This document shows, in pieces, positions 41,401 through 52,761 of a stretch of DNA of 64,000 nucleotides. The translations under genes and the position numbers were made by a program. How positions within the stretch are numbered: position 1 is the first letter of the stretch; each line of letters opens with the position of its first letter. The notes beneath the pieces were generated by a model. It saw only the letters and a list, made by a program, of their open reading frames with translations, did not search any database and had not been told where the DNA came from. Source of the stretch: Azolla caroliniana (lineage: Eukaryota > Polypodiophyta); contig JBHGNT010000011.1 in the NCBI GenBank assembly GCA_043228905.1, positions 4,712,001 to 4,776,000 on the forward strand. The letters are read 5' to 3'.

Positions 41401-41973
41401 TAATGAATACTCAAATGGGGAGCGCTCTCCCTAGCGAGAACTTGGATCGAAACAACTTGCCAATACCTTGTCGGCCAAGGCTATTGGGGTTACATCAAAG
41501 GAGCAGAAGAAAACCGACCCAACCCGAAAGACGCCAACTACGCAAGATGGGAGCAAGCGGCAACCCGAGTGACCTATTGCTTGGTGACATGTGTTCACGA
41601 CCACATGCTTGGCTACATTCGAGAAGCCGAGATGCCAAAGGAAGCATGGGAGAATCTATGAAAGATTTCGCCGCCAACACAACTGCGAGAAAGCTTCAAT
41701 TCCACCAACAATTGAACAACCTCCAACAAAGGGATATGTCCATCACGAGTTACACCTTAAAGATCAAGGAGCTTTGCAACTCGCTCGACTCGATAAGTGT
41801 CAATGTGGACGATGATGAGATGGTGCAAATATGCCTCGGCGTCCTTGCACCACGGTTCAGCGCGATGAGGACTACCGTATTAGCACAGGAGAATACGCCC
41901 TCCTTTTTCGATCTTCAATCCATGTTGTTGGTCGAAGAAAACCATGTTCGAACAAGGAGCAACACCTCAGAAG
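41401..41973 (+). pseudogene. Copia C gag, segment 1
   Basis: Starts MNTQMGSALPSENLDRNN in the same manner as copia D gag (SSLPTEKLDRTNYASW). A frameshift and short deletion after DRNN scramble about 60 codons. The in-frame helical core then returns: ANTTARKLQFHQQLNNLQQR, ITSYTLKIKELCNSLDSISV, MVQICLGVLAPRF and NTPSFFDLQSMLLVEENH. The copia E LTR interrupts it after 41973. It continues at 47485, 51922 and 63921. Confidence 0.85.
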
Positions 41974-42166
41974 TGTCGAATATGACTGTATAATGGCCGT
42001 ATTCACACTGTCCCTTCGGACAACCCAAGTTTGGGCTATTTCTGTAAATAGCATAAAGGGCAGTTGCCCTAAGATAGTCACTATATAAAGGGACTTTGTA
42101 ACCTTTAGTTGTGGTTGTTGGTCATTCTTTGTAACTATTGCTATTAGAATATAACATTTCTTCATG

Positions 42167-42217
<51 letters not shown>

Positions 42218-42302
42218 GCCTATCTTGCTTATGCACATACATAGGTTCTTCTTCATCACGAATGTTGCTTGCACTTCCGCATTGACGGCCTTGTCCCCAA
42301 CA
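41974..42302 (+). repeat. Copia E 5' LTR, and adjacent PBS
   Basis: TGTCGAATATGACTG ... CTTGTCCCCAACA, 329 bp. It contains a (CT)n run (about 42170-42215) and TATATAAAGG near 42082. The PBS TGCTATCAGAGC follows at 42305-42316, one base off the initiator tRNA-Met site. Confidence 0.9.
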
Positions 42303-42992
42303 TTTGCTATCAGAGCATTGGAGGTTCTTCAACCCACTGCCATCCGTCATACTACACCACACAACATTCCGTTTTTCGTTTTCTTTGAAGAACAGAGAAG
42401 GGAGAAGAAAAAAAAAACAAAAAGCTCGCATCTCACTATGTTAAATCACAAATTGGAGTAAGCCAGTCGGCTGTACTCTGTTCCTGTGATTGTAACCACT
42501 TGAGGGGAGCTCCTTGAGCAACAACCGACCCAATCGTGCTTCATTTAGTTAAACAACATCCGAATAGGTCATCAGACGCTATTCACCCGCTTGTTGTAAC
42601 TACCCGCTGCAGATTGGTCTCTAGGCAACAACCAAATTCGTGCTTCACTCGGCTGATCGACATTCGGGAGGATTAGTTGGATCCATCCCTCTCATCGTTG
42701 CAGTCATCCGAAGCAAAATCGGCCCAAATAATCGGTTTTGTGTAATCGGTATACGGCATACGATCGGAAGCTAACCGAGCTCACTCTGACTCGGCAACAT
42801 TCGGGAAGACCAGCCGGTTATGTCCCTCAAGTTACCGGAGTCACTCCGAGCAAGTTCAGCAACAAGTATCCGAAACCAAACCGACTCGGGTTCAAAAACG
42901 ACTAGAACAATATCGGGTGAGCCGACCGACTGCACCCCACTAAGGTTCGTAGTCAACTCCGAACCGAGTCTTACCAACCGAAACCGAAGCAG

Positions 42993-44154
42993 ATGGCATT
43001 AACATCCAGCTCATCACAGATGAGTCTAAGTAGGTTTGACGGTTCGAATTTCAACTTCTGGAATGAACAAATGCAAGACTATCTCATAGTCAAGAGTCAG
43101 ATAGACCCGATTGAGAATGAAAATCCTCCAGAAGCATACAAGGCAAACGAGTGGCTAAATCTGAACAGAATCGTCCGCACCACGATTCGAATGCACTTGT
43201 CGGAGTCAGTGTACTTCACAGTGCAATCATGCTCGATAGCTTTTGAACTTTGGAAAACATTGTCGAAAACTTATGAAAAGAAGGTCACCACAACGAAGAT
43301 GTATCTAATCCGGTGCGTCTACAACTTGCGGATGAAAGAATCTTATTCGGTTCAGGCACACCTCAACGAGTACGAAAGCATAAGCTCCCAAATCTCATCT
43401 CAGGGGACGGAAATCGAGGATGAACTCAGAGCAATGATACTCATGAGTAGTCTCCCCTCTTCATGGGAAACTTTCGTTACAATCGTGTGCAATGCTTCAA
43501 CAACTGTCGTTAAATACTCCGAAGTTACGAGCGCAATCTTGATTGAAGCAACTCGGAGAAAGTCTTTTGCCAAAGACTCGGTAGATGCAGCTTACGTAGT
43601 ACAAGGTTTGACAGACCGATCGAACAACCGGGGAAGAAGTTCTTCCCAACCGCCAAACAATTAGCGAAGCTGGAGCAAGTCCCAGGACAACCGAATCTGC
43701 AACTACTGCAAGAAACCGGGACACATCAAAGCCGACTGTCAGACACTCAAAGAAAAAACCGACAAACCTCAAAGAGTAGATCAGAAGATTAGTCAGCATG
43801 AGGAGGTCAACTATGTCGGCTCTTCAGCCGAAATTTTTACGACCGACCCGAACATATTGTCCATCGAGAACCTAGTCGAATCAGAAGTTCTACTTACGAT
43901 TGAGGAATCGAGCACATGGCTCCTGGACTCGGGCGCATCGTATCATGTGACACCTCACCGATCTCAGTTTCAACAATACTTGGACCGGCATTCCGACTCA
44001 GTTCGAGTCGGAAACTCGCAGCACTGTGCTATGATCGGAATTGGCACCGTAGAGCTCAACCTTCCGGGTGGCTCTACACTCATACTACACAACGTCCAAC
44101 ACGTTCCTGAGTCGGACAACTTGACGAAGCCGGCATCTGTGCCGGGTTCTCATT
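42993..44154 (+). pseudogene. Copia E gag and protease
   Basis: The ATG at 42993 starts SSSSQMSLSRFDGSNFNFWN. The UBN2-type capsid region (ELWKTLSKTYEKKVTTTKMY; EYESISSQISSQGTEIEDEL; MSSLPSSWETFV) ends with a TAG at 43662. The same frame goes on with a CCHC knuckle, CNYCKKPGHIKADC (about 43699-43740), and the protease with WLLDSGASYHVT (D-S-G-A intact, about 43920). A deletion near 44120-44160, after HVPESDNL, shifts the frame into the pre-integrase part. Confidence 0.85.
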
Positions 44155-44155
44155 A

Positions 44156-45580
44156 GGAGGGTGGACACTCCACAAAGGGAACCTCCTACTTGCTCGAGGA
44201 CCAAAGGTACACTCTTTGTACCCTTTATATGTCACACTCAAAGAGGGTGACTTATTTCTAGTTGATATCCCCGTGTCATCATTATGGCACGGACCACTTG
44301 AACACCTCAACAAGGCCAACATAACGCACCTATCCAGAGCCGGTTACATCCCGAAACTCTCCTTCTCAGATTACCAATTCTACGAGCATTGCCAGTACGG
44401 CAAACAGGTAGCCGCGTCACACCCGACATCAGCACCAAGAGAATCGAGTCCCCTCGATTTGGTCCACTCAAACGTCTGTGGCCCGATGCCATATCAGTCT
44501 CTCAACGGTGCTTCATACTTCGTTAGTTTTATTGACGACTCGACTCGGATGGTGTGGACTTACCCCATCAGAACCAAAGATCGGGTGTTCTCGATCTTCT
44601 CTGAATGTCTTGCAATGGTCAAAAATCAAACCGGTCGGAAACTGAAATGTCTCCGAACCGATAATGGAGGAGAATTCAAGTCTGATGAATTTGTCAAATT
44701 TTTCTGGGAACGCGGCATTCGACGTGAATATACGGCACCCTATAGTCCAGAGCAGAACGGAACTGTTGAACGCATGAATCAGACGATTCAAGAACACATA
44801 GTATCCATGCTCCAACACTCCGGACTGTCGGATGGCTTCTGGGCAGAGGCTCTACTTACGGCAATACGCATAATAAATATGTCGCCAAGTAGACCTCTAG
44901 GACTTAAAATACCTCAGGAAACATGGACCGGCAGTAAGCCGAATTATGACAAGCTGAGGATCTTCGGCTGTGAGGCGTATGCCCTCATACCAAAAGACGA
45001 TCGCCGGAAACTCGAACCAAGATCAAGGAAATGCATTTTCCTTGGATATGAACCCAACGGCGAGAACGGATACCGACTTTGGGACCCCGAGCATAGACAA
45101 ATCATCCGAAGTTCGGACATCATGTTCAATGAGTCGGCTATGCATAAAACGGCCGAAAGGCCTATTGAAGTCCGAAGGGTAATATTTTCCGAAGTGCCAA
45201 CCCTTCATGATGGCACAACCCATAACACGAGATCAGTTTCATGGGTAACCGACAACTCTCACACCGAATCCACCAATTCGGCGCAGCCGAATGGCTCGGC
45301 TCCCGACCATTCGACATCGACACCCGGTGCGACTAGTCCAGTCATACCTCACAAATCCGAGAGACTGTCGCAACCTCCGGAGAGGTACTCTTCTGGAATT
45401 TTCTTTACCGACGCCGGCGAACCGACGTCTTACGAAGAAGCATCAGCATTTGTCGACTCAACCACCTGGCATCTGGCGATGGAGTCGGAAATGCACTCCA
45501 TTCGCGCAAACAAGACTTGGGACTTGGTTGAATTACCGAAGAATCGATGTGCTCTTCCGTTAAGTGGGTCTATCGACTAA
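44156..45580 (+). pseudogene. Copia E integrase
   Basis: An open frame of 454 codons runs from 44216. The pre-integrase zinc region reads HLNKANITHLSRAGYI and FYEHCQYGKQ, where the first Cys of C-x2-C is Tyr. Core: VSFIDDSTRMVWTYPIRTKD (D), CLRTDNGGEFKSDEFV (D), YSPEQNGTVERMNQTIQEH (E). Then KLRIFGCEAYALIPK and KCIFLGYEPNGENGYRLWDP, a Ser/Thr-rich linker, and the start of RT (WHLAMESEMHSIRANKTWDL). The frame is lost at 45545-45580. Confidence 0.88.
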
Positions 45581-46982
45581 AAGAGACGTCCGACTCGACC
45601 AACCCAAAGTACAAGGCCAGATTAGTTGCAAAGGGATTTCGACAAGAATATGGCATCGACTTTGACGAAATCTTTTCACCAGTGGTGAAAATGACAACCC
45701 TTCGTTTCATGCTCAGCGTCGTGGCCGCCGACAACTTGGAGCTGATTTAGCTAGATGTAAAAACAACATTCCTCCACGGTGACCTACAAGAGGAAATCTA
45801 TATGGAGCAGTCGAAAGGCTTCGTGGCATCCGGCCAGGAACATCTAGTCTGCCGACTCAGGAAGAGTCTCTAAGGCCTGAAACAGGCACCCTGACAGTGG
45901 TACAAGAAGTTTGACAACTCGGCTTCTCAAAGAGCAATGAGGACCACTGTCTCTTCACCAAAACAACTCAAGACAGGTCTCTTGTTTTCCTCATCATCTA
46001 CGTGGACGACATGCTAGTCTCCGGTCGGCATGCCGGAGAGCTCACCGAACTCCTTCGGAAACTGCGGTTGAAGTTTGCCATGAAGGACCTCGGTCCGGCA
46101 AAACAAATACTTGGTATGAAGATTAGTCGGCATCACGATACACGACAACTTTTCTTGTCTCAAACCGACTACATCGGACGTGTCTTGGAACGCTTCAACA
46201 TGCACTTGGCCAAGTCTGCTTCGACCCCGCTCCCCATTAACCTTTCGTTGTCTCAGCGTGATTGCCCGACATCCGGTCCGAAGGGGGAAGGTATGAAGTC
46301 GGTATCGTATGCACCGGCAGTCGGCTCCCTTATGTACGCGATGGTCGCGACACGGCCTGATATTTCTCAGGCCGTAGGAGTCGTCAGCAGATTCATGCAC
46401 AACCCAGGCCGATCGCACTGGAACACAATCAAGCATGTGTTCAGATATCTAGCTAACACAAAAGACCACGGCATTCTTTTCGGCCCGAACTCAACCTCAG
46501 GCGTAGTCGGTTACACCGACTCGGACTTCGTCGGCTGTGTGGACAGTCGGAAATCAGCAACCGGATACTGTTTCAAATTCGGCAATGGAGCAATCTCGTG
46601 GAAGTCGAAACTTCAAGAGTGCACAGCCACCTCAACGACCGAAGCGGAATATGTAGCTGCGTCCGACGCGGCAAAAGAAGCCTTATGGCTCGGTCGGCTG
46701 GCGCACATGTTTCAACAAGTCGACTCCGACTCGGTTCTAGTTGTCTACAACGACAGTCAGGGTGTTGTTGCTTTGTCAAAGAATCCGGTTCACCACAACA
46801 CCTCCAAGCATATCGACGTTCGATATCACTTCGTTCGGGACTACGTCATTTCAGGGAAAATTGATCTCGAGAAAATATCCACAACCGATAATGTCGCAAA
46901 TGGAATGACCAAGTGTCTTTCGGCGGATCGTTTCCGGTCCCTTCGGTACCAGATGGGCAAAACGAAAAATTGGTCCGGTTAA
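45547..46982 (+). pseudogene. Copia E reverse transcriptase and RNase H
   Basis: RT: VKWVYRLKETSDSTNPKYKA, FRQEYGIDFDEIFSPVVKMT, LDVKTTFLHGDLQEEIYMEQ, then the catalytic IIYVDDMLVSGRH at about 45996-46034. Stops lie at 45748, 45871 and 45892, with a shift near 45920. From 46002 a 326-codon frame holds the rest of RT (DLGPAKQILGMKISRH; VGSLMYAMVATRPDISQAVG) and RNase H (GYTDSDFVGCVDSRKSATGY; STTEAEYVAASDAAKEALWL; DVRYHFVRDYVISGKIDLEK). It ends 195 bp before the 3' LTR. Confidence 0.9.
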
Positions 46983-47177
46983 AGTCGGACACACAGCCCA
47001 GGATGGTTTCGGACCACCGACATCAGTTCTTTGAGGATCGGCTTCAGCTCTTCCGACCCGACAGGTTCGATCTTTTGTCTTCGAATCTTGTCGACTCTAA
47101 CAAAACCGATTTGTCCAACAACCTTGTACATACCTGTAACTTTAGTATAACCCATGTATACGCCCATTACGGGGGAG

Positions 47178-47484
47178 TGTCGAATACGAGTGTATAATAG
47201 CCGTATTCACACTGTCCCTTCGGACAACCCAAGTTTGGGCTATTTCTGTAAATAGCATAAAGGGCAGTTGCCCTAAGATAGTCACTATATAAAGTGACTT
47301 TGTAACCTTTAGTTGTGGTTGTTGGTCATTCTTTGTAACTGTTGCTATTGGAATATAACATTTCTTCGTGCCTATCTCTGTGTGTGTGTGTGTGTGTGTG
47401 CCTATCTTGCTTATGCGCATACACAAGTTCTTCTTCATCAGGAATGTTGCTTGCACTTCCACATTAACGGCCTTGTCCCCAACA
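47178..47484 (+). repeat. Copia E 3' LTR
   Basis: TGTCGAATACGAG ... CTTGTCCCCAACA, 307 bp, preceded by the polypurine tract TTACGGGGGAG. Where the 5' LTR has (CT)n, this copy has a (GT)n run at about 47379-47400. Confidence 0.92.
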
Positions 47485-47635
47485 AGAAGGCCACATGCTT
47501 TACTCACACTCGGAGAAAGGAAGAGGACCCGGTCGTGCAAGAAGAGGCTGAGTTAGCCAAGGACGAGGCGGACAAGGCGGACGAGGCCCGACTTACGGAA
47601 ACAACTCGCAATTTCGGTATCAAGACAGAAGTCAT
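47485..47635 (+). pseudogene. Copia C gag, segment 2 (RGG-rich)
   Basis: In one frame it reads GHMLYSHSEKGRGPGRARRG, a stop, then GRGGQGGRG, matching the MLYTEGDRPHGRGGRGESAR region of copia D gag. Copia B interrupts it at 47636. Confidence 0.8.
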
Positions 47636-48304
47636 TGTTAGGAAACAGGTCCCTCCGAATCCGGATGTGGAGTACCCGGGAATGGAAGACCCAGTGAGAA
47701 CCGGATGTGGAGTACCCGGCAACGGAAGACCCGGTGAGAACTGGATGTGGAGTACCCGGCAACGGAAGACCTGGTGAGAACCGAATGTGGAGTACCCAGC
47801 AATGGAAGACCCGGTGAGACCCGGATGTTGTAGGCCCGGTGAGAACCTCTCATCGAATGGAAGGGACATATATGTAAATATGTTCCAGAGAGCCCACTAG
47901 GGCTATATTTGTAAATAGCCCGAAAGTCATATTCGTATAAATATGACCTAGGGCAAACTTAATAGTTACAATGATGATGATAGAGTTATTGGTGTAACTT
48001 TTGTACAGTGCGTAAGAGAGAGAGAGCAATATACAGAGATTGTGTCTCTCTTGTAACCTCCGCTAGGCGAAGATTGTGAGCAAGAGGTCGTTGCCTCTGT
48101 GCTCCCTGTTGTATTACTTTATAGAGTGATAGTTTGGAGTCTGTGGGCTCCCGTGGTTTTTCCCTCTCGGGGTTTTCCACGTTAATATCCTGTGTATTCT
48201 CTTTCTGTTTTGTGTCTCCATTCCCATTTCGTCTGTGTTTTGATTGTCATCAAGTGATCTACACTTCAGTTGTGGCTGGAGATTAATCCGCGTATTCCAC
48301 ATCA
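47636..48304 (+). repeat. Copia B 5' LTR (669 bp)
   Basis: TGTTAGGAAACAGGTCCC ... CGTATTCCACATCA. It contains about four 41-bp units with CGGATGTGGAGTACCCGG and GGAAGACCCGGTGAGAAC (47659-47830); the 3' LTR has fewer. TTGGTATTATAGC follows as a weak initiator tRNA-Met-like PBS (two mismatches). Confidence 0.88.
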
Positions 48305-48336
48305 AATTGGTATTATAGCAAAACGACACAGAAAAA

Positions 48337-49061
48337 TGGATGATTCATTGGGAGGCATGTTCAAGCTCACCGGCTCCAATTACTTAGTGTGGAAGTCAAA
48401 GATGAGGGACATGCTCGTGGTTAAAGATCTTTGGTTGCCGGTTCAGTTCGGGGACAAGAGACCGGAGAAAATTGATGCCACGATATGGGAGGTGATGCAC
48501 ATGAAGACAACGACATACATACGGTGCTTCATCAACATGAGTCTATACAACAACTTCAATGAGGAGAGCAAGGCTCATGAGCTCTGGGAGAAGATCAGCA
48601 TTATGTTTCAGAACAAAAATGTTGTTAATCAGGTTTCAGTATTTCGAAAGCTAGTAAGACTCCGGTACCAAGATGGCTCCAGCATGGCGGAGCACATGAA
48701 TGCCTTCCAGGGGCTGATACACCAGGAAACATCATTAGAAGTACCTCTCGCCGATGAGGTACTAGCACTACTCCTGCTCGGTTCCCTCCCAGGTAGTTGG
48801 GAGACGTTGGTCGTCACTTTGGGCAACGCCGGGCCGGAAGGGAAACAGTTATCCCTAGCAAGAGTGAAGTCGAGCTTGCTAGATGAGGAGGCGCGTCGGA
48901 AAGATAAGGATACGAGCTCCGACTCCAAAGCACTCATTACTGAATCGGAATGCGGAAGAGAAAGGAACCGTAGCCCCCAAAACCGGGAAAAGTCGGGGAC
49001 ACGGTCAAAGTCAAGGGGGAGGCCTACCTGCTTCTATTGCGGGAAGCCGGGACACTTCTAG
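48337..49061 (+). pseudogene. Copia B gag
   Basis: From the ATG at 48337: MDDSLGGMFKLTGSNYLVWK, MRDMLVVKDLWLPVQFGDKR, HELWEKISIMFQNKNVVNQV, SMAEHMNAFQGLIHQETSLE, LLLGSLPGSWETLVVTLGNA, then a basic region and the zinc knuckle CFYCGKPGHF...C. A TAG at 49059-49061 falls inside the knuckle, and KNCRHFQK is read past it. Apart from that stop the gene is intact over about 240 codons. Confidence 0.88.
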
Positions 49062-49750
49062 AAGAACTGTCGGCACTTCCAAAAAGACAAGGAAACTGAT
49101 GGTACCGATTCGAAGTGGACACCGGACCGGAACGGTAAAGACCGAAGGGGAACGGACCGGAAGGGAACGACGGAAATCACGGCAAGTGAAGAAGAGTTGA
49201 TGCTCATCACTAAGGAGAGTGAGTTGAACCTTGCCGGCGACGAGACAACGTGGGTTCACAAAAGGTGTGGACCGGTAAGGAAGTGTCCTACCGGCATTTG
49301 AAGGTGTTCGGGTGTCTCGCGTACATGCATGTTGCTAAGGACCGGAGAGGAAAGTTGGATCCAAAGATCCGGCCATGCATATTCCTCGGATACAGCGATG
49401 ATGAGTTCGGCTACCAAGTGTGGGATCTGGTTGTCAAGAAGGTTTTCCGGAGCCGAGATATTATCTTCATGGAGGACAAGACTCTTGCCGACTGGGAGTC
49501 GGAGAAGAAGACAATGAACTCCGATGAGATTCGAACCCACCCAGCTAAGAGCCGTTTGACACTCGAGGAACCAGCCGGTTATGGTGTGGATACCGAACTG
49601 GCAGAAGAAGAAGTAGAGGAAGTTGAAACCAGAACCGGCCAAGACCCCGAATCGGATTCGGATGAAGAACAAATAGAGATTTCCAAATGCAGAGCATGTG
49701 GTGCTGACCAATTAGGGGGAGCCGGAAAGCTTCGAAGAAGCGAAGGATGA
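49062..49750 (+). pseudogene. Copia B gag tail joined to integrase C-terminal part
   Basis: The gag frame goes on to about 49258 (ELMLITKESELNLAGDETTW), where the protease should start. A deletion instead joins it to VWTGKEVSYRHLKVFGCLAY (integrase end). Then KIRPCIFLGYSDDEFGYQVW, VFRSRDIIFMEDKTLAD and an acidic linker (EEEVEEVETRTGQDPESDSD) follow, to 49750. The D,D,E integrase core is absent. Confidence 0.85.
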
Positions 49751-51296
49751 CACCAATAGCCGCAAGTGGTTGAGTGCCATGTAGGACAAGATGGATTCCT
49801 TGCATGAGAAGCACACGTATGAATTTGTGGAGTTGCGAAAGGAAAGAGGGCACTCCAAAATAAGTGGGTGTACAAGTTGAAACCGGGAGATGCCGGCAAC
49901 CCTCCAAGGTACAAAGCCAGGATCGTGGTGAAGGGGTTCCATCAGAAGAAGGGCGTGGACTTCGACGAGATATTTGCCCCAGTAGTAAAGATGACTTCCA
50001 TCCAGACGGTGTTGAGCATAGCGGCAAGCATGAACCTCGAGGTAGAGCAGGTGGACGTGAAGACGACATTCCTTCACGGTGACCTCGAAGAGGAGATCTA
50101 CATGCAACAACCGGAAGGATTCGTGGAGAAAGGGAAGGAGCACCTTGTTTGCCGGTTGAAGAAGAGCCTATACGGACTGAAGCAGGCTCCCCGACAATGG
50201 TACCGGAAGTTTGACTCCTTCATGACCGACCAAGGGTATCACAAAACGCAAACTGATGACTGCGTGTTTGTAAAGAAGTTCGAAGGAGGCGACTTCCTGA
50301 TACTCCTTCTGTACGTGGACGACATGTTGATCGTCGGATGGGACCAAGACCAAATACGGATGCTGAAGAAGGCTCTCAATCGAACCTTCGCAATGAAAGA
50401 ATTGGGCCCTGCAAGACAGATACTAGGGATGCACATCATCCGGGACCGGTCAAAGAAGCAATTGTGGTTGTCACAGGAGAAATACGTGACAAAGGTGCTT
50501 CAGTGGTTCAACATGTTAGAAGCGAAACCGGTCGGATCGACACTCCCGGCAAACTGCAGATTATCCAGTAAGCAAAGCATGAAGACGAAAGCAGAGAAGG
50601 CGGATATGATGAAGGTTCCATATGCCTCTGCCGTCGGGAGCTTAATGTACGCAATGGTGTGTACTCGGCCGGACATTGGATACACAGTCGGAGTGGTGAG
50701 CCGGTTTATGAGCAATCCCGGCAAGAAGCACTAGAACGCGGTCAAATGGATACTCCGGTACCTGAAGGGCACTTCGAATATGTGTCTCCGATTCGGCTCC
50801 GGTAAACCTCAACTTGACGGTTTTACTGATTCGGATATGTCGGCTGATGTGGATACCAGCCGGTCTACATCCGGGTATGTAATGAAATATGTAGGGGGAG
50901 CTGTTTCGTGGCAATCGAGGTTGCAGAAGATGGTTGCATTGTCAACCATGAAGGCGGGCGGAGTACATGGCGGTTGTTGAAGCTGGCAAGGAAATATTAT
51001 GGATGAAGGACTTCATCGGAGAGCTCGGTATCCGGCAAGATGAATACCGGCTCTATTGCGACAGTCAAAGTGCCATCCACCTTGCTAAGAACGCAGCATA
51101 CCATTCCAAGACGAAGCTCATCTAGCATAGGTATCACTGGATCCGAGAGTGAGTAGCAGATCGAGAGTTCGCGCTGATGAAGATCCACACGACCGAGAAC
51201 GAGTCAAATATGTTGACCAAAGTACTGATACCCGACAAGCTGGATGCATGTCGGAAGCGGATCGGACTAGTAAGACATCCCATGCCGGAGTGAAGG
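49751..51296 (+). pseudogene. Copia B reverse transcriptase and RNase H
   Basis: After a broken start (TAG near 49785, shift near 49850), a 288-codon frame from 49868 reads MYKLKPGDAGNPPRYKARIV, VDFDEIFAPVVKMTSIQTVL, VDVKTTFLHGDLEEEIYMQQ, SLYGLKQAPRQWYRKFD, and the catalytic DFLILLLYVDDMLIVG (about 50290-50340). It stops at 50732 (TAG) and goes on into RNase H (FTDSDMSADVDTSRSTSGYV). A 4-base insertion near 50958 shifts the frame before CDSQSAIHLAKNAAYHSKTK and MLTKVLIPDKLDACRKRIGL. The RT is the close parent type of the RT in both gag/copia-RT fusions. Confidence 0.88.
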
Positions 51297-51303
51297 GGGA
51301 GTT

Positions 51304-51921
51304 TGTTAGGAAACAGGTCCCTCCACATGGGATGTGAGAACAATAGTGTTGATGGGATGTTGATGTGAGAATCCGGATGTGAAGTACCCGACAACGGAAG
51401 ACCCGGCGAGAACCGGATGTAGAGTACCCGACAATGGAAGACCCGGTGAGAACCTCTCATCGGATGGAAGGGACATATATGTAAATATGTTCCAAAGAGC
51501 CCACTAGGGCTTTATTTGTAAATAGCCCGAAAGTCATATTAGTATAAATATGACCTAGGGAAAACATAATAGTTACGATGATGATGATAGAGTTATTGGT
51601 GTAACTTCTGTACAGTACGTAAGAGAGAGAGAGAGAGCGATATACAGAGATTGTGTCTCTGTTGTAACCGCCGCTAGGCGAAGATTGTGAGTAAGAGGTC
51701 GTTGCCTCTGTGCTCACTCTTGTATTACTTTACAGAGTGATAGTTTGGAGTCTGTGGGCTCCCGTGGTTTTTCCCTCTCAGGGTTTTCCAAGTTAATATC
51801 CTGTGTATTCTCTTTCTGTTTTGTGTACTTACCTCCATTCCCATTTCGTCTGTGTTTTGATTGTCATCAAGTGATCTACACTTTGGTTGTGGCTAGAGAT
51901 TAATCCGCGTATTCCACGTCA
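51304..51921 (+). repeat. Copia B 3' LTR (618 bp)
   Basis: Starts TGTTAGGAAACAGGTCCC after the polypurine tract GAAGGGGGAGTT and ends CGTATTCCACGTCA. It is shorter than the 5' LTR mainly in the CGGATGTGGAGTACCC minisatellite. Confidence 0.9.
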
Positions 51922-52166
51922 GTCATTGGGGGAGCTTCCATTCCGGTGTGAGCCAACAAAACTCGATCGAATACGGATATTGTGGAAAAATCGGTCACCT
52001 CCATTCCCATTTCGTCTGTGTTTTGATTGTCATCAAGTGATCTACGCTTCAGTTGTGGCTAGAGATTAATCCGTGTATTCCACGTCAGTCATTGGGGGAG
52101 CTTCCATTCCGGTGCGAGCCAACAAAACTCGGTCGAATACGGATATTGTGGAAAAATCGGTCACCA
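51835..52166 (+). repeat. ~165-bp tandem duplication across the copia B 3' junction
   Basis: TCCATTCCCATTTCGTCTG to the LTR end, plus the following 79 bases of copia C gag (GTCATTGGGGGAGC ... GGTCACC), appear twice in a row: LTR part 51835-51921 and 52001-52086, gag part 51922-52000 and 52087-52165. Confidence 0.9.
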
Positions 52167-52297
52167 CGAAGAAGAGTGTAAGAAGATGCGTGAATCAACT
52201 TCCACTAGCCGACAACTCACCAATTATACCACCAACTCCGACTATGATGATCGTGGCGGAATGTTCGTGATGAGACATAGAGAAAATTCTATGTCGG
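51922..52297 (+). pseudogene. Copia C gag, segment 3 (zinc knuckle)
   Basis: One frame reads NSVEYGYCGKIGHHEEECKK, a CCHC knuckle, followed by TSTSRQLTNYTTNSDYDDRG and MRHRENSMS, where the copia D LTR begins. The first 79 bases are duplicated. Confidence 0.85.
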
Positions 52298-52689
52298 TGT
52301 TGAGAGACAAGCTCAACATCTGCCAGATCGGCTGAAGAAGCCGAGGACCGGATCGGCGGGGACCGATCATTTAGGCCGAGTGCGTAAACCGGGAGGTCGT
52401 TAGGAAAGATATTCCATGAGGAATATATTTGGGAGTTAGTGTAGGAGCTCTTGATGAGCATTGAAGTACTGTCAGTACTTCAGTCAATCCTTCTAGGACT
52501 TGTATAAAAGTTTTCACTGAGCACATCTTATGTACAGATTGAGTATTATTGTTGAATATAGTTCTTGTCTTCTCTCTCACTCTCTCTGTCTCTCCCGCAT
52601 ATACTGCGTAAGCTCAAGCTCTCCATTGAACCTGAGTTTCCTTCCTTCTGTTCCGTCTTCATATCTGCTTCCGCACCCTACTTTCCACA
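52298..52689 (+). repeat. Copia D 5' LTR, with PBS at 52690-52701
   Basis: TGTTGAGAGACAAGCTCAACA ... ACTTTCCACA. The first 21 bases are a 7-bp hairpin, as in copia C. TGGTATCAGAGC follows at once. Confidence 0.93.
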
Positions 52690-52761
52690 TGGTATCAGAG
52701 CGCGAGCGTTGAGAACCTCTCTGCAGCCGACACAGCTTGACGAAGAAGAACCAGAACAACG

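Larger units (their letters stand above)
41974..47484 (+). mobile_element. Copia E, 5.5 kb, inserted in copia C gag
   Basis: LTRs at 41974-42302 and 47178-47484, flanked by the target duplication AGAAG (41969-41973, 47485-47489). It carries gag, protease, integrase, RT and RNase H in copia order. Coding sequence is largely complete but has stops and shifts. Confidence 0.93.
47636..51921 (+). mobile_element. Copia B, 4.3 kb, inserted in copia C gag
   Basis: LTRs 47636-48304 and 51304-51921. Target duplication GTCAT (47631-47635, 51922-51926). It has gag, a partial integrase end, RT and RNase H. Protease and the integrase core are deleted at about 49260. Confidence 0.92.
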
